Of a stretch of DNA of 64,000 nt, positions 1-7,508 are shown in pieces. The position numbers and the translations under genes are program-made. Under the pieces are notes generated by a model that was not told where the DNA came from, did not search any database, and was given only the letters and a program-made list of their open reading frames with translations. The stretch comes from SHLQ01 sp964517125 (GTDB taxonomy: Bacteria; Actinomycetota; Acidimicrobiia; Acidimicrobiales; SHLQ01): the NCBI GenBank assembly GCA_964517125.1, contig CAZFBD010000003.1, positions 1-64,000 of the forward strand, written 5' to 3'. The first letter of the stretch is position 1. Each line of letters begins with the position of its first letter.

Positions 1-214
1 CGATGCGCCGACTGTCGAACCACGACCACACCAGGAACGCGGTCCCGGAGATGAGCACGTCGGCCGAGAAACCGCCGGCTGCGCCGTTGACGAAGAGGGC
101 ACGGATGAAGGCGCCGAGGTCCAGGCCCTCGTCGGCGATGAAGCCGCCGAAGAAGACCCACGGGACGACGGCTCCAACAATGGCGGCCAGCAGGTAGAGG
201 GTGCGTTCGTTCAT
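1..214 (-). CDS. DUF2834 family small membrane protein, 3' end cut by window edge
   Basis: Reading from an ATG at 214 toward position 1, the frame stays open for 71 residues and runs off the window, so the C-terminus is missing. The protein starts MNERTLYLLAAIVGAVVPW, has a first hydrophobic segment at about residues 5-25, a short acidic loop containing GLDL, and a second hydrophobic segment ending VLISGTAFLVWSWF. This pattern (Tyr-Leu start helix, GLDLxxF loop, ADxLISxxxFLxWSxxE/D) is that of DUF2834, a family of roughly 100-residue two- to three-helix membrane proteins of unknown function. A purine-rich GGGTGGGGG precedes the ATG. It diverges from the XRE regulator at 318, with a palindrome between them, so that regulator is a candidate controller (inference). 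Confidence 0.8.
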   Translation of the reverse strand, partial: MNERTLYLLAAIVGAVVPWVFFGGFIADEGLDLGAFIRALFVNGAAGGFSADVLISGTAFLVWSWFDSRRI

Positions 215-249
215 GCCCCCACCCTGACGACGACAGGTAGGGCAGACAA

Positions 250-264
250 TTACCTCTCAGGTAA
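250..264. promoter_or_regulatory. Palindromic operator candidate between DUF2834 and XRE genes
   Basis: The sequence TTACCTCTCAGGTAA is a perfect 6-bp inverted repeat around a 3-bp centre. It lies in the short divergent intergenic region, 54 bp before the XRE start and 36 bp before the DUF2834 start, where an autoregulating HTH protein usually binds. Assigning it to the XRE protein is inference from position. Confidence 0.5.
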
Positions 265-317
265 GTGAGTGACCGTGCGGAACTGCGTATGGTCGGTTCA
301 CCAACGAAGGAGGACCA

Positions 318-1088
318 ATGCCTGTTGCGTTTGGAACCGAGCTGAAGCACTGGCGTGGCGTGCGTCGGATGAGCCAGCTGGAACTCGCCAACCTCGCCGA
401 GGTGTCGTCGCGTCACATCTCGTTCATCGAATCGGGACGGTCGGCACCCAGCCGGACGATGGTGCTGCATCTGGGCGAGGCATTGCAGATGCCACGCTCG
501 GCCCGCAACCAACTGCTCGCGTCCGCCGGGTTCGCTCCCTCCTGGTCCTCGGCCGCCCCGGACGACGACACGCTGCGACCCATCCTCGACGCCGAACAGT
601 GGATGCTCGAGCGCCACGACCCCTACCCGGGACTCGTACTGGATCAGCACTGGAACGTCGTCGATGCGAACTCGGCTGGCCGCATGATGCTGGCAGTTCT
701 TGGGATCGAGATCGGCGCGAGCGCACTCGATGCATTCATCGACCCGCACGGCATCTCAACCCAGATCGAGAACTGGCCCGAGGTGGGCTGGTCGATCATC
801 AGCCGCCTCCGCACCGAGTCGGCGTGGGTTGGCGGCGACGAGATCCTCGATGCCGCCATCGCCACGCTCGGGGCCGACGAACGTCTGGGGTCGCCGCCAC
901 AGGGCCCGCTCCCAGCGGTGATCTCCTCACGGGTGAAGGTGGGCGACCTGACGATGTCGCTGTTCTCCACGATTGCGCAGTTCGGATCGGTTGAGGACAT
1001 CGCCCTCGCCGACCACCGCGTCGAGCTCTATTTCCCGGCCGACGACGCCACCCGGGACCTCCTCATCGCGATGCACGAATCCATGTGA
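318..1088 (+). CDS. XRE-family transcriptional regulator with MmyB-like ligand-binding domain
   Basis: A 256-residue DNA-binding regulator. Residues about 6-61 form an XRE helix-turn-helix (MSQLELANLAEVSSRHISFI, then ESGRSAPSRTMVLHLGEAL). Residues about 95-250 match the MmyB-like domain (MLTR_LBD) found in actinobacterial regulators, starting LVLDQHWNVVDANSAG, a PAS-like fold thought to bind small hydrophobic ligands. The ATG at 318 has a strong GGAGG ribosome site 7-8 bases upstream; an overlapping longer frame from 269 is a shadow. Such regulators commonly control the adjacent divergent gene, here the DUF2834 membrane protein. The 3' end overlaps the convergent gene ending at 1063 by 26 bases. 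Confidence 0.85.
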   Translation: MPVAFGTELKHWRGVRRMSQLELANLAEVSSRHISFIESGRSAPSRTMVLHLGEALQMPRSARNQLLASAGFAPSWSSAAPDDDTLRPILDAEQWMLERHDPYPGLVLDQHWNVVDANSAGRMMLAVLGIEIGASALDAFIDPHGISTQIENWPEVGWSIISRLRTESAWVGGDEILDAAIATLGADERLGSPPQGPLPAVISSRVKVGDLTMSLFSTIAQFGSVEDIALADHRVELYFPADDATRDLLIAMHESM

Positions 1089-2457
1089 GCTCACCGTCGA
1101 CGGTTGCGAGCAACACCGCAGCCTCATCGCCGGTCACGAGGAGTTCGACCCGGTTGGGAGCGGCCACGTCGACCGAAGCCGATGACCACGTCTGACCATC
1201 GCTGATCGTGACGGTGTTGGCGCCCAGCGCGGAACTTCCCAGGAAGCTGATGGTCCCGGAACCCGACGAGACCGAGCCCACCGTGCCCGAACCAAGATCG
1301 TTGCGCTGCCAGATCTGGCCGCCATCTGCAGACGTCGCCGTGAATGCGGAACCCGCACCATCGCCGGCCAGCAGAATCGAGCCGTTCTGCACCGAGAGCC
1401 CCACGACCATGTCGTCGGCACCGATGCCGCTCATGACGGTGGACGACCACGTGGCGCCGTCGGCGGAACCGAACAACGACGGACCGTCGGCGTTGGTGCC
1501 CACCGCAACGAAGCCGGCATCGACCGCTGCCACGCCGGCGAGCGTGGTGGCATCGATCGTTCCACCAGCGACATAGGGGCCGCCCACTGGACCGGTCCAC
1601 ACGCGTGGTCCGGGTGCGACACCGACGACGATGACTCCCGCAGACCCGACGGCGACGTCGGTGGCGATGGCGTTTGTGCCGGGCAGTGCCGGCGCCAGTG
1701 ACCACGAAGCGAGGTCGACCGAGGTGCCGACGAACGTGTTGTTGCGTTGCGCATCGACGTCGAACTGTGAGAAGAGGCCGACGTAGGTTCCCTCGTGTTC
1801 CCGGAGCGCCGTGGCGGTTGCTCCAGCCGGGACGCCGGTGAGGTCGACCTCGGTCCAGTTCAGACCGTCGGACGAGCTCAGACCGATCGCCGAAACACCA
1901 GCGGCACCGCCGAACCGTGTGGCCAGCCCCACGAAGCCCTCTTCTGAGGGAACGAGCAGGACACCCGAGCCGCCGGCAAAGTCGACGGCGGACGCCTGGG
2001 TCTCGATGGTGATGGTGTTGTCGCCAGCCTGCAGTTGCGCGGTCTCGACGGTTTCTTCGGCCGGTGCCGAGACGATGGACGGAGCCTCTTCGACGGGCTC
2101 GTCGTCAAGGACCTTCGCCGCCGGCTCGGCGACCACGGGGGCCTCGGCTGCGGGAGCGGCAGCGACGTCACCGGCTTCGTCGACGACCTGGGCACTCTCC
2201 CGTTCGGTGGCAGCTTCCGGAGCCGCTGCGATCACATCGGTTGCGTTGCCGTCAGGCAGCACGGCAACGAGAACGCCAGCTCCGATGAGCAGCGTGGCGC
2301 CGACTGCGGCCACGGTGCTGACCATGCGGTTGCGTTGGCGCCGCCCATCGACAGTGGTTTGCAGCTCGCCCACGTCGGGCCGTTCGACGACGGCGGTCGG
2401 TGCAGCCTGTTCCAGACCGGAACGCAGACGGTTTTCGAGAGACGATTCAGGGTTCAT
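1063..2457 (-). CDS. Membrane-anchored Asp-box repeat protein, putative sensor/anti-sigma partner (copy 1)
   Basis: A 464-residue single-pass membrane protein. Residues 1-45 are hydrophilic and basic (cytoplasmic by the positive-inside rule), about 46-67 form a transmembrane helix, about 70-145 are an Ala/Glu/Pro-rich linker, and the rest is predicted exported. The exported part carries five Asp-box/BNR-like motifs of the form S-x-D-G-x-x-W near residues 195, 246, 331, 376 and 419, as in sialidase-type beta-propellers. No zinc anti-sigma motif (HxxxCxxC) is seen. The ATG at 2457 overlaps the stop of the sigma gene upstream (ATGA), indicating coupled translation and a functional pair. The anti-sigma or sensor role is inferred from this pairing and the topology. 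The open frame upstream of 2457 lies inside the sigma gene and is not used. Confidence 0.75.
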   Translation of the reverse strand: MNPESSLENRLRSGLEQAAPTAVVERPDVGELQTTVDGRRQRNRMVSTVAAVGATLLIGAGVLVAVLPDGNATDVIAAAPEAATERESAQVVDEAGDVAAAPAAEAPVVAEPAAKVLDDEPVEEAPSIVSAPAEETVETAQLQAGDNTITIETQASAVDFAGGSGVLLVPSEEGFVGLATRFGGAAGVSAIGLSSSDGLNWTEVDLTGVPAGATATALREHEGTYVGLFSQFDVDAQRNNTFVGTSVDLASWSLAPALPGTNAIATDVAVGSAGVIVVGVAPGPRVWTGPVGGPYVAGGTIDATTLAGVAAVDAGFVAVGTNADGPSLFGSADGATWSSTVMSGIGADDMVVGLSVQNGSILLAGDGAGSAFTATSADGGQIWQRNDLGSGTVGSVSSGSGTISFLGSSALGANTVTISDGQTWSSASVDVAAPNRVELLVTGDEAAVLLATVDGELTWIRASR

Positions 2458-3011
2458 CGGGATCCTCCGAGGAGTCGATTCAGTTCGGTGAGCGCCCGGC
2501 TGGTGCGGCTCTTGACCGTGCCGGGAGAAACATCGAGGACATCGGCCACCGCATCGACTGACCAGTCGAGGTAGTAGCGAAGCACCAGTACGTTTCGTTG
2601 GTCGTCGGGCAGTTGCAGGAGTGCGTCTTGCAGCCCGGGGTCGGGCAGGACATCGGAGCTCAGTGGGGCGGTTCCGACCTTGTGGGCGTACCGACGATCG
2701 CGGGACTTCCGTCGAAAGCGCGAGATCGCCTGGTTGCGGGCGGTTCGGTACACCCACGCCTGGGGGTTCGGGAACTGCCCCACGGTGTGCCAGCGATGCA
2801 GCGCACGGGTGAACGCCTCGTCGACGGACTCGGCCGCCAGGCCCTCGTCGTTCAGTGACAGGCTGAGCGCACGGACGAGCTCGTCCCGGTGTCGCCGATA
2901 GACCGATTCGAACGAATCCGTCACGCCACGGACCCCGACCCTGGAGCGCGCAGACGACCGGACTCTCGGGAACTCCTGGTCCCGCACATCGAGCGCTTCA
3001 GCTGTCTCCAC
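2454..3011 (-). CDS. ECF-type sigma-70 family RNA polymerase sigma factor (copy 1)
   Basis: A 185-residue sigma factor with only regions 2 and 4. Region 2 covers about residues 33-95 (FESVYRRHRDELVRAL ... AWVYRTARNQAISRFRRKSR). Region 4 covers about 120-180 (LPDDQRNVLVLRYYLDWSVD, then the HTH with VSPGTVKSRTSRAL). The GTG at 3011 has AGGA at a suitable distance; a second GTG at 2924 (start MTDSFESVYRRH) would also keep both domains. It is about 45 percent identical by eye to the sigma factor ending at 5009. It is followed with a 4-bp overlap by the membrane repeat protein, which probably holds it inactive or senses its signal (inference). The signal and regulon are unknown. Confidence 0.88.
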   Translation of the reverse strand: METAEALDVRDQEFPRVRSSARSRVGVRGVTDSFESVYRRHRDELVRALSLSLNDEGLAAESVDEAFTRALHRWHTVGQFPNPQAWVYRTARNQAISRFRRKSRDRRYAHKVGTAPLSSDVLPDPGLQDALLQLPDDQRNVLVLRYYLDWSVDAVADVLDVSPGTVKSRTSRALTELNRLLGGSR

Positions 3012-3089
3012 GCCTGTCCTACGCCCATCACAGGCGAAAGGTTCCCAGAAATTTTGCGGCGCCGTCCAGAACAGACGCTGTGCGGCCGT

Positions 3090-5012
3090 TCAGCCAACCG
3101 GTATGCGGATCAGTTTCGAGTCGGGCTGCCCGTTGGCACTCCACTCGTCGAGCGCCGCGATCTCGTCTTCGGTCGGCGCCCGATTCTCCTGCTCGAACGC
3201 AAACAGATCGTCCGGCGGCACCTGGAACGACTCGACCCGAATGAGGACTTCGTCGTCTCCGACCGCTTCGACCGCTGAGAAGCTGTTCGCGTCGCTCGAC
3301 GGCACGTCGAGGATCTGCCACTGCTCGCCGTCGCGGCTGAACAGCAGCGCAAGTTCTGTGGCCACCTGGTCGATGTCGTCGAATTGGTCCAGGTCCATGG
3401 CCCCGATGAAGGCGTCCTGCGTGAGAGTGAACAGGTCGTCTCCGGTGTTGGGATCGACGAACACCAGCTCGCTGTTCTCTTGTCCCTGGAATCGGGCGAG
3501 CCCGTCGACGTCCTGCTCGTCTTCGAACAGCGGAGTCGAATCCTCCACATCGTGAATGACCTCGCCGTCGGGACCCCTGACAAGAAGCGGACCGGCGAGA
3601 TCGACCTCGACCGTGTACCCATCGACCTCGACCACGACGGTTGGGAAGTCGTCTCCGAATACGTCGCCGATTCCCGAACCGGTGAGGAGGATGGCCACGC
3701 CAGCCGAACCCGACGCGGCAGAACCGGGCCATGCGTCGGACATTGCGTCTGGGACTGGGACCTCGGTCACCTCGGTGAGACCGGTTAACTGGTCGGTGGC
3801 AGTGATCGCGGCGGCACCTCGGACCTCCGCCGAAAACAGTCGATTGCCGAGCACCGCCGCGCCAAAGAGCTCGTTCGCCGGTGACGGCAGCAGGGTCCAC
3901 TCGACGCCATCGGAGGACGACCGGATGGTCGGGCCGTTCTCGCCGAAGCCGCCCAGAAGGAACCCCTCGGAGGTGGCGAGCGCTGTTTCGCCGGCGAGGG
4001 ACACGTTCGAGAGCTCGCGGCGGACCAGCGGTTCCGAACCCGTTGCCGACCAGGTGATCGTCCGCCCGGCGGCCGGATTCTCCACAGCGGTGGACTCTTC
4101 GAAGAGCTGCGCATGGGCCGGGTCATCGGTTTCGATGGTGACGACCGCCGACCCGTCACAACCACGGATCACGATTGGCTCGGCACCATCGACCACCGAC
4201 ACGCCACAACTCTCGTTCGCCTGCACCTCATCGATCAGCCCGAGCTCCAATGCGAGCCCAACCGGATCGATGAATTCGGGATACGACCCGGCGGTCACGA
4301 GCACGCCGGCCGGACCCAGCACTGCACCGTTCAGAGCAAGCTGGCCTTCGACCTCGGGGAGGTCGAGTTCGACGCTTGTCCATGCCACACCATCGGACGA
4401 TCGGGCGAGGAACGCTCGCGTCTCGAACCCATCACCAAGATCGGCGACCGGCTGCAGGAGCACGGCGTAACTTCCGTCGAGATGTGCGAGGCGTCCGGTC
4501 ACCACAAGTTGCTCATCGGGCAGGCCCGTGGCCGGCGTTTCGGTCCAGGCCAACCCGTCGGCCGAACGGATCGCCACCGGGCTGCCTGCGAGGCGAAGAC
4601 CGACAAAGCCGTCCTCCACGCCAACAATGGCCTCGGTCGGACCCCCGAAACCAAGCACCTCGTCGAGGGTTGGTTCCTCCTCGGCCACGAGGGGCTCGGA
4701 CACCCCCGTCGTGCCCGACTCGGCGAGATCGCGGTCTTCCGTGTCCTCGACGGCTTCGGTCAGCTCGCGTGCGGCTTCGGCCTCGGCAGCGCTCTCCGCC
4801 ACATCGACGACGCTGCGGTCGGCGCGAAGAACCGAACCTGCTCCCAGTACGGCTCCGACGAGGGCAACCGCGCCCACCGCTGCTCCAGCCGCACGGACAC
4901 GCGTACGACGTCGGCGGCCTGCCGCCATGATCAACGATGCGCCTGCTCCAGGAGGGGTGTCGTCGGAACCGGCGGTCTGCAGGTGCGAACGGAGTCGTTG
5001 TTCAAGATTCAC
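3090..5012 (-). CDS. Membrane-anchored Asp-box repeat protein, putative sensor/anti-sigma partner (copy 2)
   Basis: A 640-residue paralogue of the protein at 1063-2457. Both begin with the pattern MNxExxLxxRLRSxL. Residues 1-40 are basic and cytoplasmic, about 41-62 are a transmembrane helix, and about 65-118 are an acidic linker. The exported region carries Asp-box motifs RSADGLAW (near 149), RSSDGVAW (near 204), RSSSDGVEW (near 364) and SRDGEQW near the C-terminus. It is larger than copy 1, with an inserted segment holding a cysteine pair (near 269 and 285). The ATG at 5012 overlaps the sigma stop (ATGA). The repeats suggest a beta-propeller that reads an extracellular ligand, polymer or stress; this is inference, since no catalytic sialidase residues were identified. 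Confidence 0.75.
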   Translation of the reverse strand: MNLEQRLRSHLQTAGSDDTPPGAGASLIMAAGRRRRTRVRAAGAAVGAVALVGAVLGAGSVLRADRSVVDVAESAAEAEAARELTEAVEDTEDRDLAESGTTGVSEPLVAEEEPTLDEVLGFGGPTEAIVGVEDGFVGLRLAGSPVAIRSADGLAWTETPATGLPDEQLVVTGRLAHLDGSYAVLLQPVADLGDGFETRAFLARSSDGVAWTSVELDLPEVEGQLALNGAVLGPAGVLVTAGSYPEFIDPVGLALELGLIDEVQANESCGVSVVDGAEPIVIRGCDGSAVVTIETDDPAHAQLFEESTAVENPAAGRTITWSATGSEPLVRRELSNVSLAGETALATSEGFLLGGFGENGPTIRSSSDGVEWTLLPSPANELFGAAVLGNRLFSAEVRGAAAITATDQLTGLTEVTEVPVPDAMSDAWPGSAASGSAGVAILLTGSGIGDVFGDDFPTVVVEVDGYTVEVDLAGPLLVRGPDGEVIHDVEDSTPLFEDEQDVDGLARFQGQENSELVFVDPNTGDDLFTLTQDAFIGAMDLDQFDDIDQVATELALLFSRDGEQWQILDVPSSDANSFSAVEAVGDDEVLIRVESFQVPPDDLFAFEQENRAPTEDEIAALDEWSANGQPDSKLIRIPVG

Positions 5013-5653
5013 GACACATCGTCCTTCTCTTCGGGCACGGCGTCGGCGTGCTCCAGCCGTCCGGCCAGGACGTCGAGCGCACGGGAGGTACGGCTCTTCA
5101 CGGTTCCAGGGCTGACACCGAGCGCCGAAGCGGTGGACTCCACGTTCCAGTCCAACAGGAACCGCAGGGTCAGGACCGCGCGATGTTCCTTGCTGAGGGT
5201 GGCCAGCGCGTCGTGCAGGTCATGGTCGAACGTGTCGTGTTCGACCACATCCGACCGCGCAATGACCGGAGCAAAGGTGCGGTCCCGGCGAAGCCGACGA
5301 AAGCGGCTCGTGGCCCAGTTGTATGCCACCCGATACACCCAGCCCTCGGGTGCCGAGTAGCCGGAAATCTTGTCCCACCGCTGCACGGCCCGGGTCATTG
5401 CTTCGTCGACAGCCTCGGCGGCGAGCGCAGAATTGCTCAGCGTCACGGCGAGGGCACGCACCAACGGGGCGCGATGCAGAGCGTAGAAATCCGTGAATGC
5501 CTGTCCGACCCGAGCGGCCTCAGCCACGTGCGGTTCCGCCCGAACGGCATCCATCCCGGGAGGAGCCATGATCAACAGTGTGGTCTGCACAACGGCTTCA
5601 CGTCTGGACACCCCATTCGGTTCCCCGAAATGGCAAATCGTGACACCTGTCAT
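5009..5653 (-). CDS. ECF-type sigma-70 family RNA polymerase sigma factor (copy 2)
   Basis: Second ECF sigma factor, 214 residues from the ATG at 5653, which has GGAG eight bases upstream. A later ATG at 5569 gives 186 residues without a clear ribosome site; the true start is undecided, and frames further upstream run into the divergent gene. Region 2 begins near FTDFYALHRAPLVRALAV and includes AEGWVYRVAYNWATSRFRR-like residues; region 4 contains HRAVLTLRFLLDWNVEST and VSPGTVKSRTSRALD. It heads a four-gene run in which each sigma factor is followed, with a 4-bp overlap, by its own membrane repeat protein, and 78 bp separate the two modules. This points to a tandem duplication. Confidence 0.85.
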   Translation of the reverse strand: MTGVTICHFGEPNGVSRREAVVQTTLLIMAPPGMDAVRAEPHVAEAARVGQAFTDFYALHRAPLVRALAVTLSNSALAAEAVDEAMTRAVQRWDKISGYSAPEGWVYRVAYNWATSRFRRLRRDRTFAPVIARSDVVEHDTFDHDLHDALATLSKEHRAVLTLRFLLDWNVESTASALGVSPGTVKSRTSRALDVLAGRLEHADAVPEEKDDVS

Positions 5654-5656
5654 CCC

Positions 5657-5662
5657 TAGACT
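5657..5662 (+). promoter_or_regulatory. Candidate -10 element for a leaderless F420 oxidoreductase mRNA
   Basis: TAGACT fits the actinobacterial -10 pattern TAnnnT and ends 6 bases before the ATG at 5669, which has no ribosome binding site. This is the usual geometry for leaderless transcripts. Position-based inference only. Confidence 0.35.
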
Positions 5663-5668
5663 CCGAGC

Positions 5669-6595
5669 ATGCCTGCACCGTTTCGTTTCAGCGCCTCGCT
5701 TGCCGCCACCTCGCCCGACGACCTCACCAGCGTGGCCCGCCGCGCCGAAGAACTCGGGTACAGCTCGGTCACGCTTTCGGACCACTTCACCGAACAGCCG
5801 GCGCCGCTCATCGGCCTGACCGCTGCAGCCGTCGCCACCACGTCACTCCGGGTGCTCCCACTCGTACTGGCGAACGACTTCCGCAACCCCGTCGTGCTTG
5901 CACAGGAGCTCGCCACACTCGATCGTCTGTCCGCTGGCCGCCTGGAGTTCGGCATTGGCGCCGGGTGGATGACCACCGACTATGAGCTGTCGGGTATCGA
6001 GCTGGACACGCCCGGGACCCGTATCGAACGGCTCGCCGAGTCCGTCGCCATCCTCCGTTCGCTTCTCGACACCGGGAGCGCAGAGCACGCCGGCGAGCAC
6101 TACACCGTCAATGGCAACCGTCCGGGCCCAGCACCCACGCAGGTCCGAGTTCCCCTCCTCCTCGCTGGCGGCAAGCGGAAGATGCTCACGCTCGCGGGGC
6201 AGGAAGCCGACATCGTCGGCATCAACCCGGCGCTGACCGCCGGGGTCATCGACGAACGCGCCGGTCGCAACGCCACATTGGCCGAGACCGACAAGAAGCT
6301 GGCCTGGGTGCGCGATGGCGCCGGAGCCCGGTTCGACGACCTCGAACTGCAGACACGAATTCACCTGGCCATGGTCACCGACGACCGCGATGCCGTCGCC
6401 GCCGAGCTCGCTCCGCTACTCGGAATCAGTGCCGAGGAGGCCCTCGCCTCGCCGCATGCCCTCGTCGGATCGGCTCAGCAGTGCATCGATGAAGTCCAGC
6501 GCTGGCGAGACCGATGGGGCCTGAGTTATGTGTCCATCAACGCAGAAAACATGGAGGAATTCGCTCCCGTTGTCGAATTCCTCACCGGACGGTGA
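5669..6595 (+). CDS. LLM-class F420-dependent oxidoreductase (TIGR03621-like)
   Basis: A 308-residue luciferase-like TIM-barrel flavin/F420 enzyme. It opens PFRFSASLAATSPDDL, followed by ARRAEELGYSSVTLSDHF and the GRLEFGIGAGW turn (about residues 90-100) that lines the cofactor phosphate site; it ends with a typical barrel-closing strand (WGLSYVSINAENMEEFAPVV). The N-terminal pattern and length match the TIGR03621 subgroup of probable F420-dependent oxidoreductases from actinobacteria. The substrate cannot be told. It is divergent from the second sigma gene and convergent with hemD, so it appears to be a single-gene unit. Confidence 0.85.
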   Translation: MPAPFRFSASLAATSPDDLTSVARRAEELGYSSVTLSDHFTEQPAPLIGLTAAAVATTSLRVLPLVLANDFRNPVVLAQELATLDRLSAGRLEFGIGAGWMTTDYELSGIELDTPGTRIERLAESVAILRSLLDTGSAEHAGEHYTVNGNRPGPAPTQVRVPLLLAGGKRKMLTLAGQEADIVGINPALTAGVIDERAGRNATLAETDKKLAWVRDGAGARFDDLELQTRIHLAMVTDDRDAVAAELAPLLGISAEEALASPHALVGSAQQCIDEVQRWRDRWGLSYVSINAENMEEFAPVVEFLTGR

Positions 6596-6761
6596 GTACC
6601 CGTCGCCCTCGTCATCCACGGTTCGTTGGTCGACGTCTTCGAACGGACGAAGGGGAACTCTGAGTTTCATGCGGCGGAGCTCCAGGGTGCTGGCGGCTGG
6701 TGCACGGCGGTGCACGACCATTCAACGGGCGCAGGTGAAACGACCTTGAGTGTTTCGGACC

Positions 6762-6783
6762 GGATGGGCCAAATGGCCCATCC
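6762..6783. terminator. Stem-loop between the F420 oxidoreductase and hemD 3' ends
   Basis: A perfect 9-bp stem GGATGGGCC / GGCCCATCC around an AAAT loop lies 6 bp past the hemD stop and in a convergent intergenic region. No T-run follows on either strand. It may serve as a bidirectional or 3'-protecting hairpin. Confidence 0.5.
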
Positions 6784-6788
6784 ACGAT

Positions 6789-7508
6789 TCAGGTGTCGAT
6801 CCGAGAGATGCAGTGGATCAGCGACTGGACCGTTGGTTCGTCGGCCACATGCACATCGAATCCGGCTGCCGTCGCGGTTGCTGCGGTGACCGAACCGATG
6901 CACACGGCCGCGCCGGGGATCAGGCCCACACGTTCGCTGAAGCGATCCACAGCAGACGGCGAGGCAAACACCACGACATGGGCACTCCGTGCCTCATCCA
7001 CGGCCGACTGGTCAACGACCGGAATGTCGTTCGTGTAGGCGATCGCCACCTCGACCTCCCACCCCAGGTCCCGGAGCCCATCGGCGAGCGTGGTTCGGGC
7101 GTCTTCGGCCTGGGCGATGAGCACCCGGGAACCGTCGGGATCGGGAAAGGAGTCGACCATGCCCTGGGACGACGCGACGGAGGGAAGATGATCGGCGGTC
7201 CACCCCTGCGCCTCGAAGACGGCTGCGGTTCCGGAGGCGATCACGGCCAACCGGCACCGCGGGTGCGGAGGACCCGCACGCAAGACACGTTCGGCCCCGT
7301 TCGGAGAGGTCACCGCCAGCCAGTCCCCTTCCGAAAGCTGTGCAAGCGAGGCGGCAAGACCGCCCAGTCCCTGCGGCGGGTCTCGGAGCTCCAACAGCGG
7401 CAGCGCAATCGGGGTCCCACCATGGAGTGTGATGGCGTCGATCAGCGGCGCCGCCTGTGCAACGGCTCGGGTCACGACGATGCGTCGACCATCGAGCAGA
7501 CGGGTCAT
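6789..7508 (-). CDS. hemD: Uroporphyrinogen-III synthase
   Basis: A 239-residue cytosolic enzyme that closes hydroxymethylbilane with inversion of ring D to give uroporphyrinogen III. The family is weakly conserved, but the typical marks are present: RRIVVTRAVAQAAPLIDAI at the N-terminus, LAVTSPNGAERV, and near the C-terminus VVFASPSAVDRFSE followed by GAAVCIGSVTAATATAAGF and ADEPTVQSLI. The start overlaps the hemC stop by 4 bp (ATGA), placing it last in the hemACD operon. A stem-loop follows the stop. Confidence 0.93.
   Translation of the reverse strand: MTRLLDGRRIVVTRAVAQAAPLIDAITLHGGTPIALPLLELRDPPQGLGGLAASLAQLSEGDWLAVTSPNGAERVLRAGPPHPRCRLAVIASGTAAVFEAQGWTADHLPSVASSQGMVDSFPDPDGSRVLIAQAEDARTTLADGLRDLGWEVEVAIAYTNDIPVVDQSAVDEARSAHVVVFASPSAVDRFSERVGLIPGAAVCIGSVTAATATAAGFDVHVADEPTVQSLIHCISRIDT

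Noticed and set aside
3..197. 64-codon plus-strand frame at the window start
   Set aside because: The minus strand encodes a recognisable DUF2834 protein here; the plus frame has low-complexity basic composition.
2458..2757. N-terminal 100-residue extension of the first membrane repeat protein
   Set aside because: It is antiphase within the sigma gene (2454-3011), has no ribosome site, and the ATGA overlap at 2457 gives the better start.
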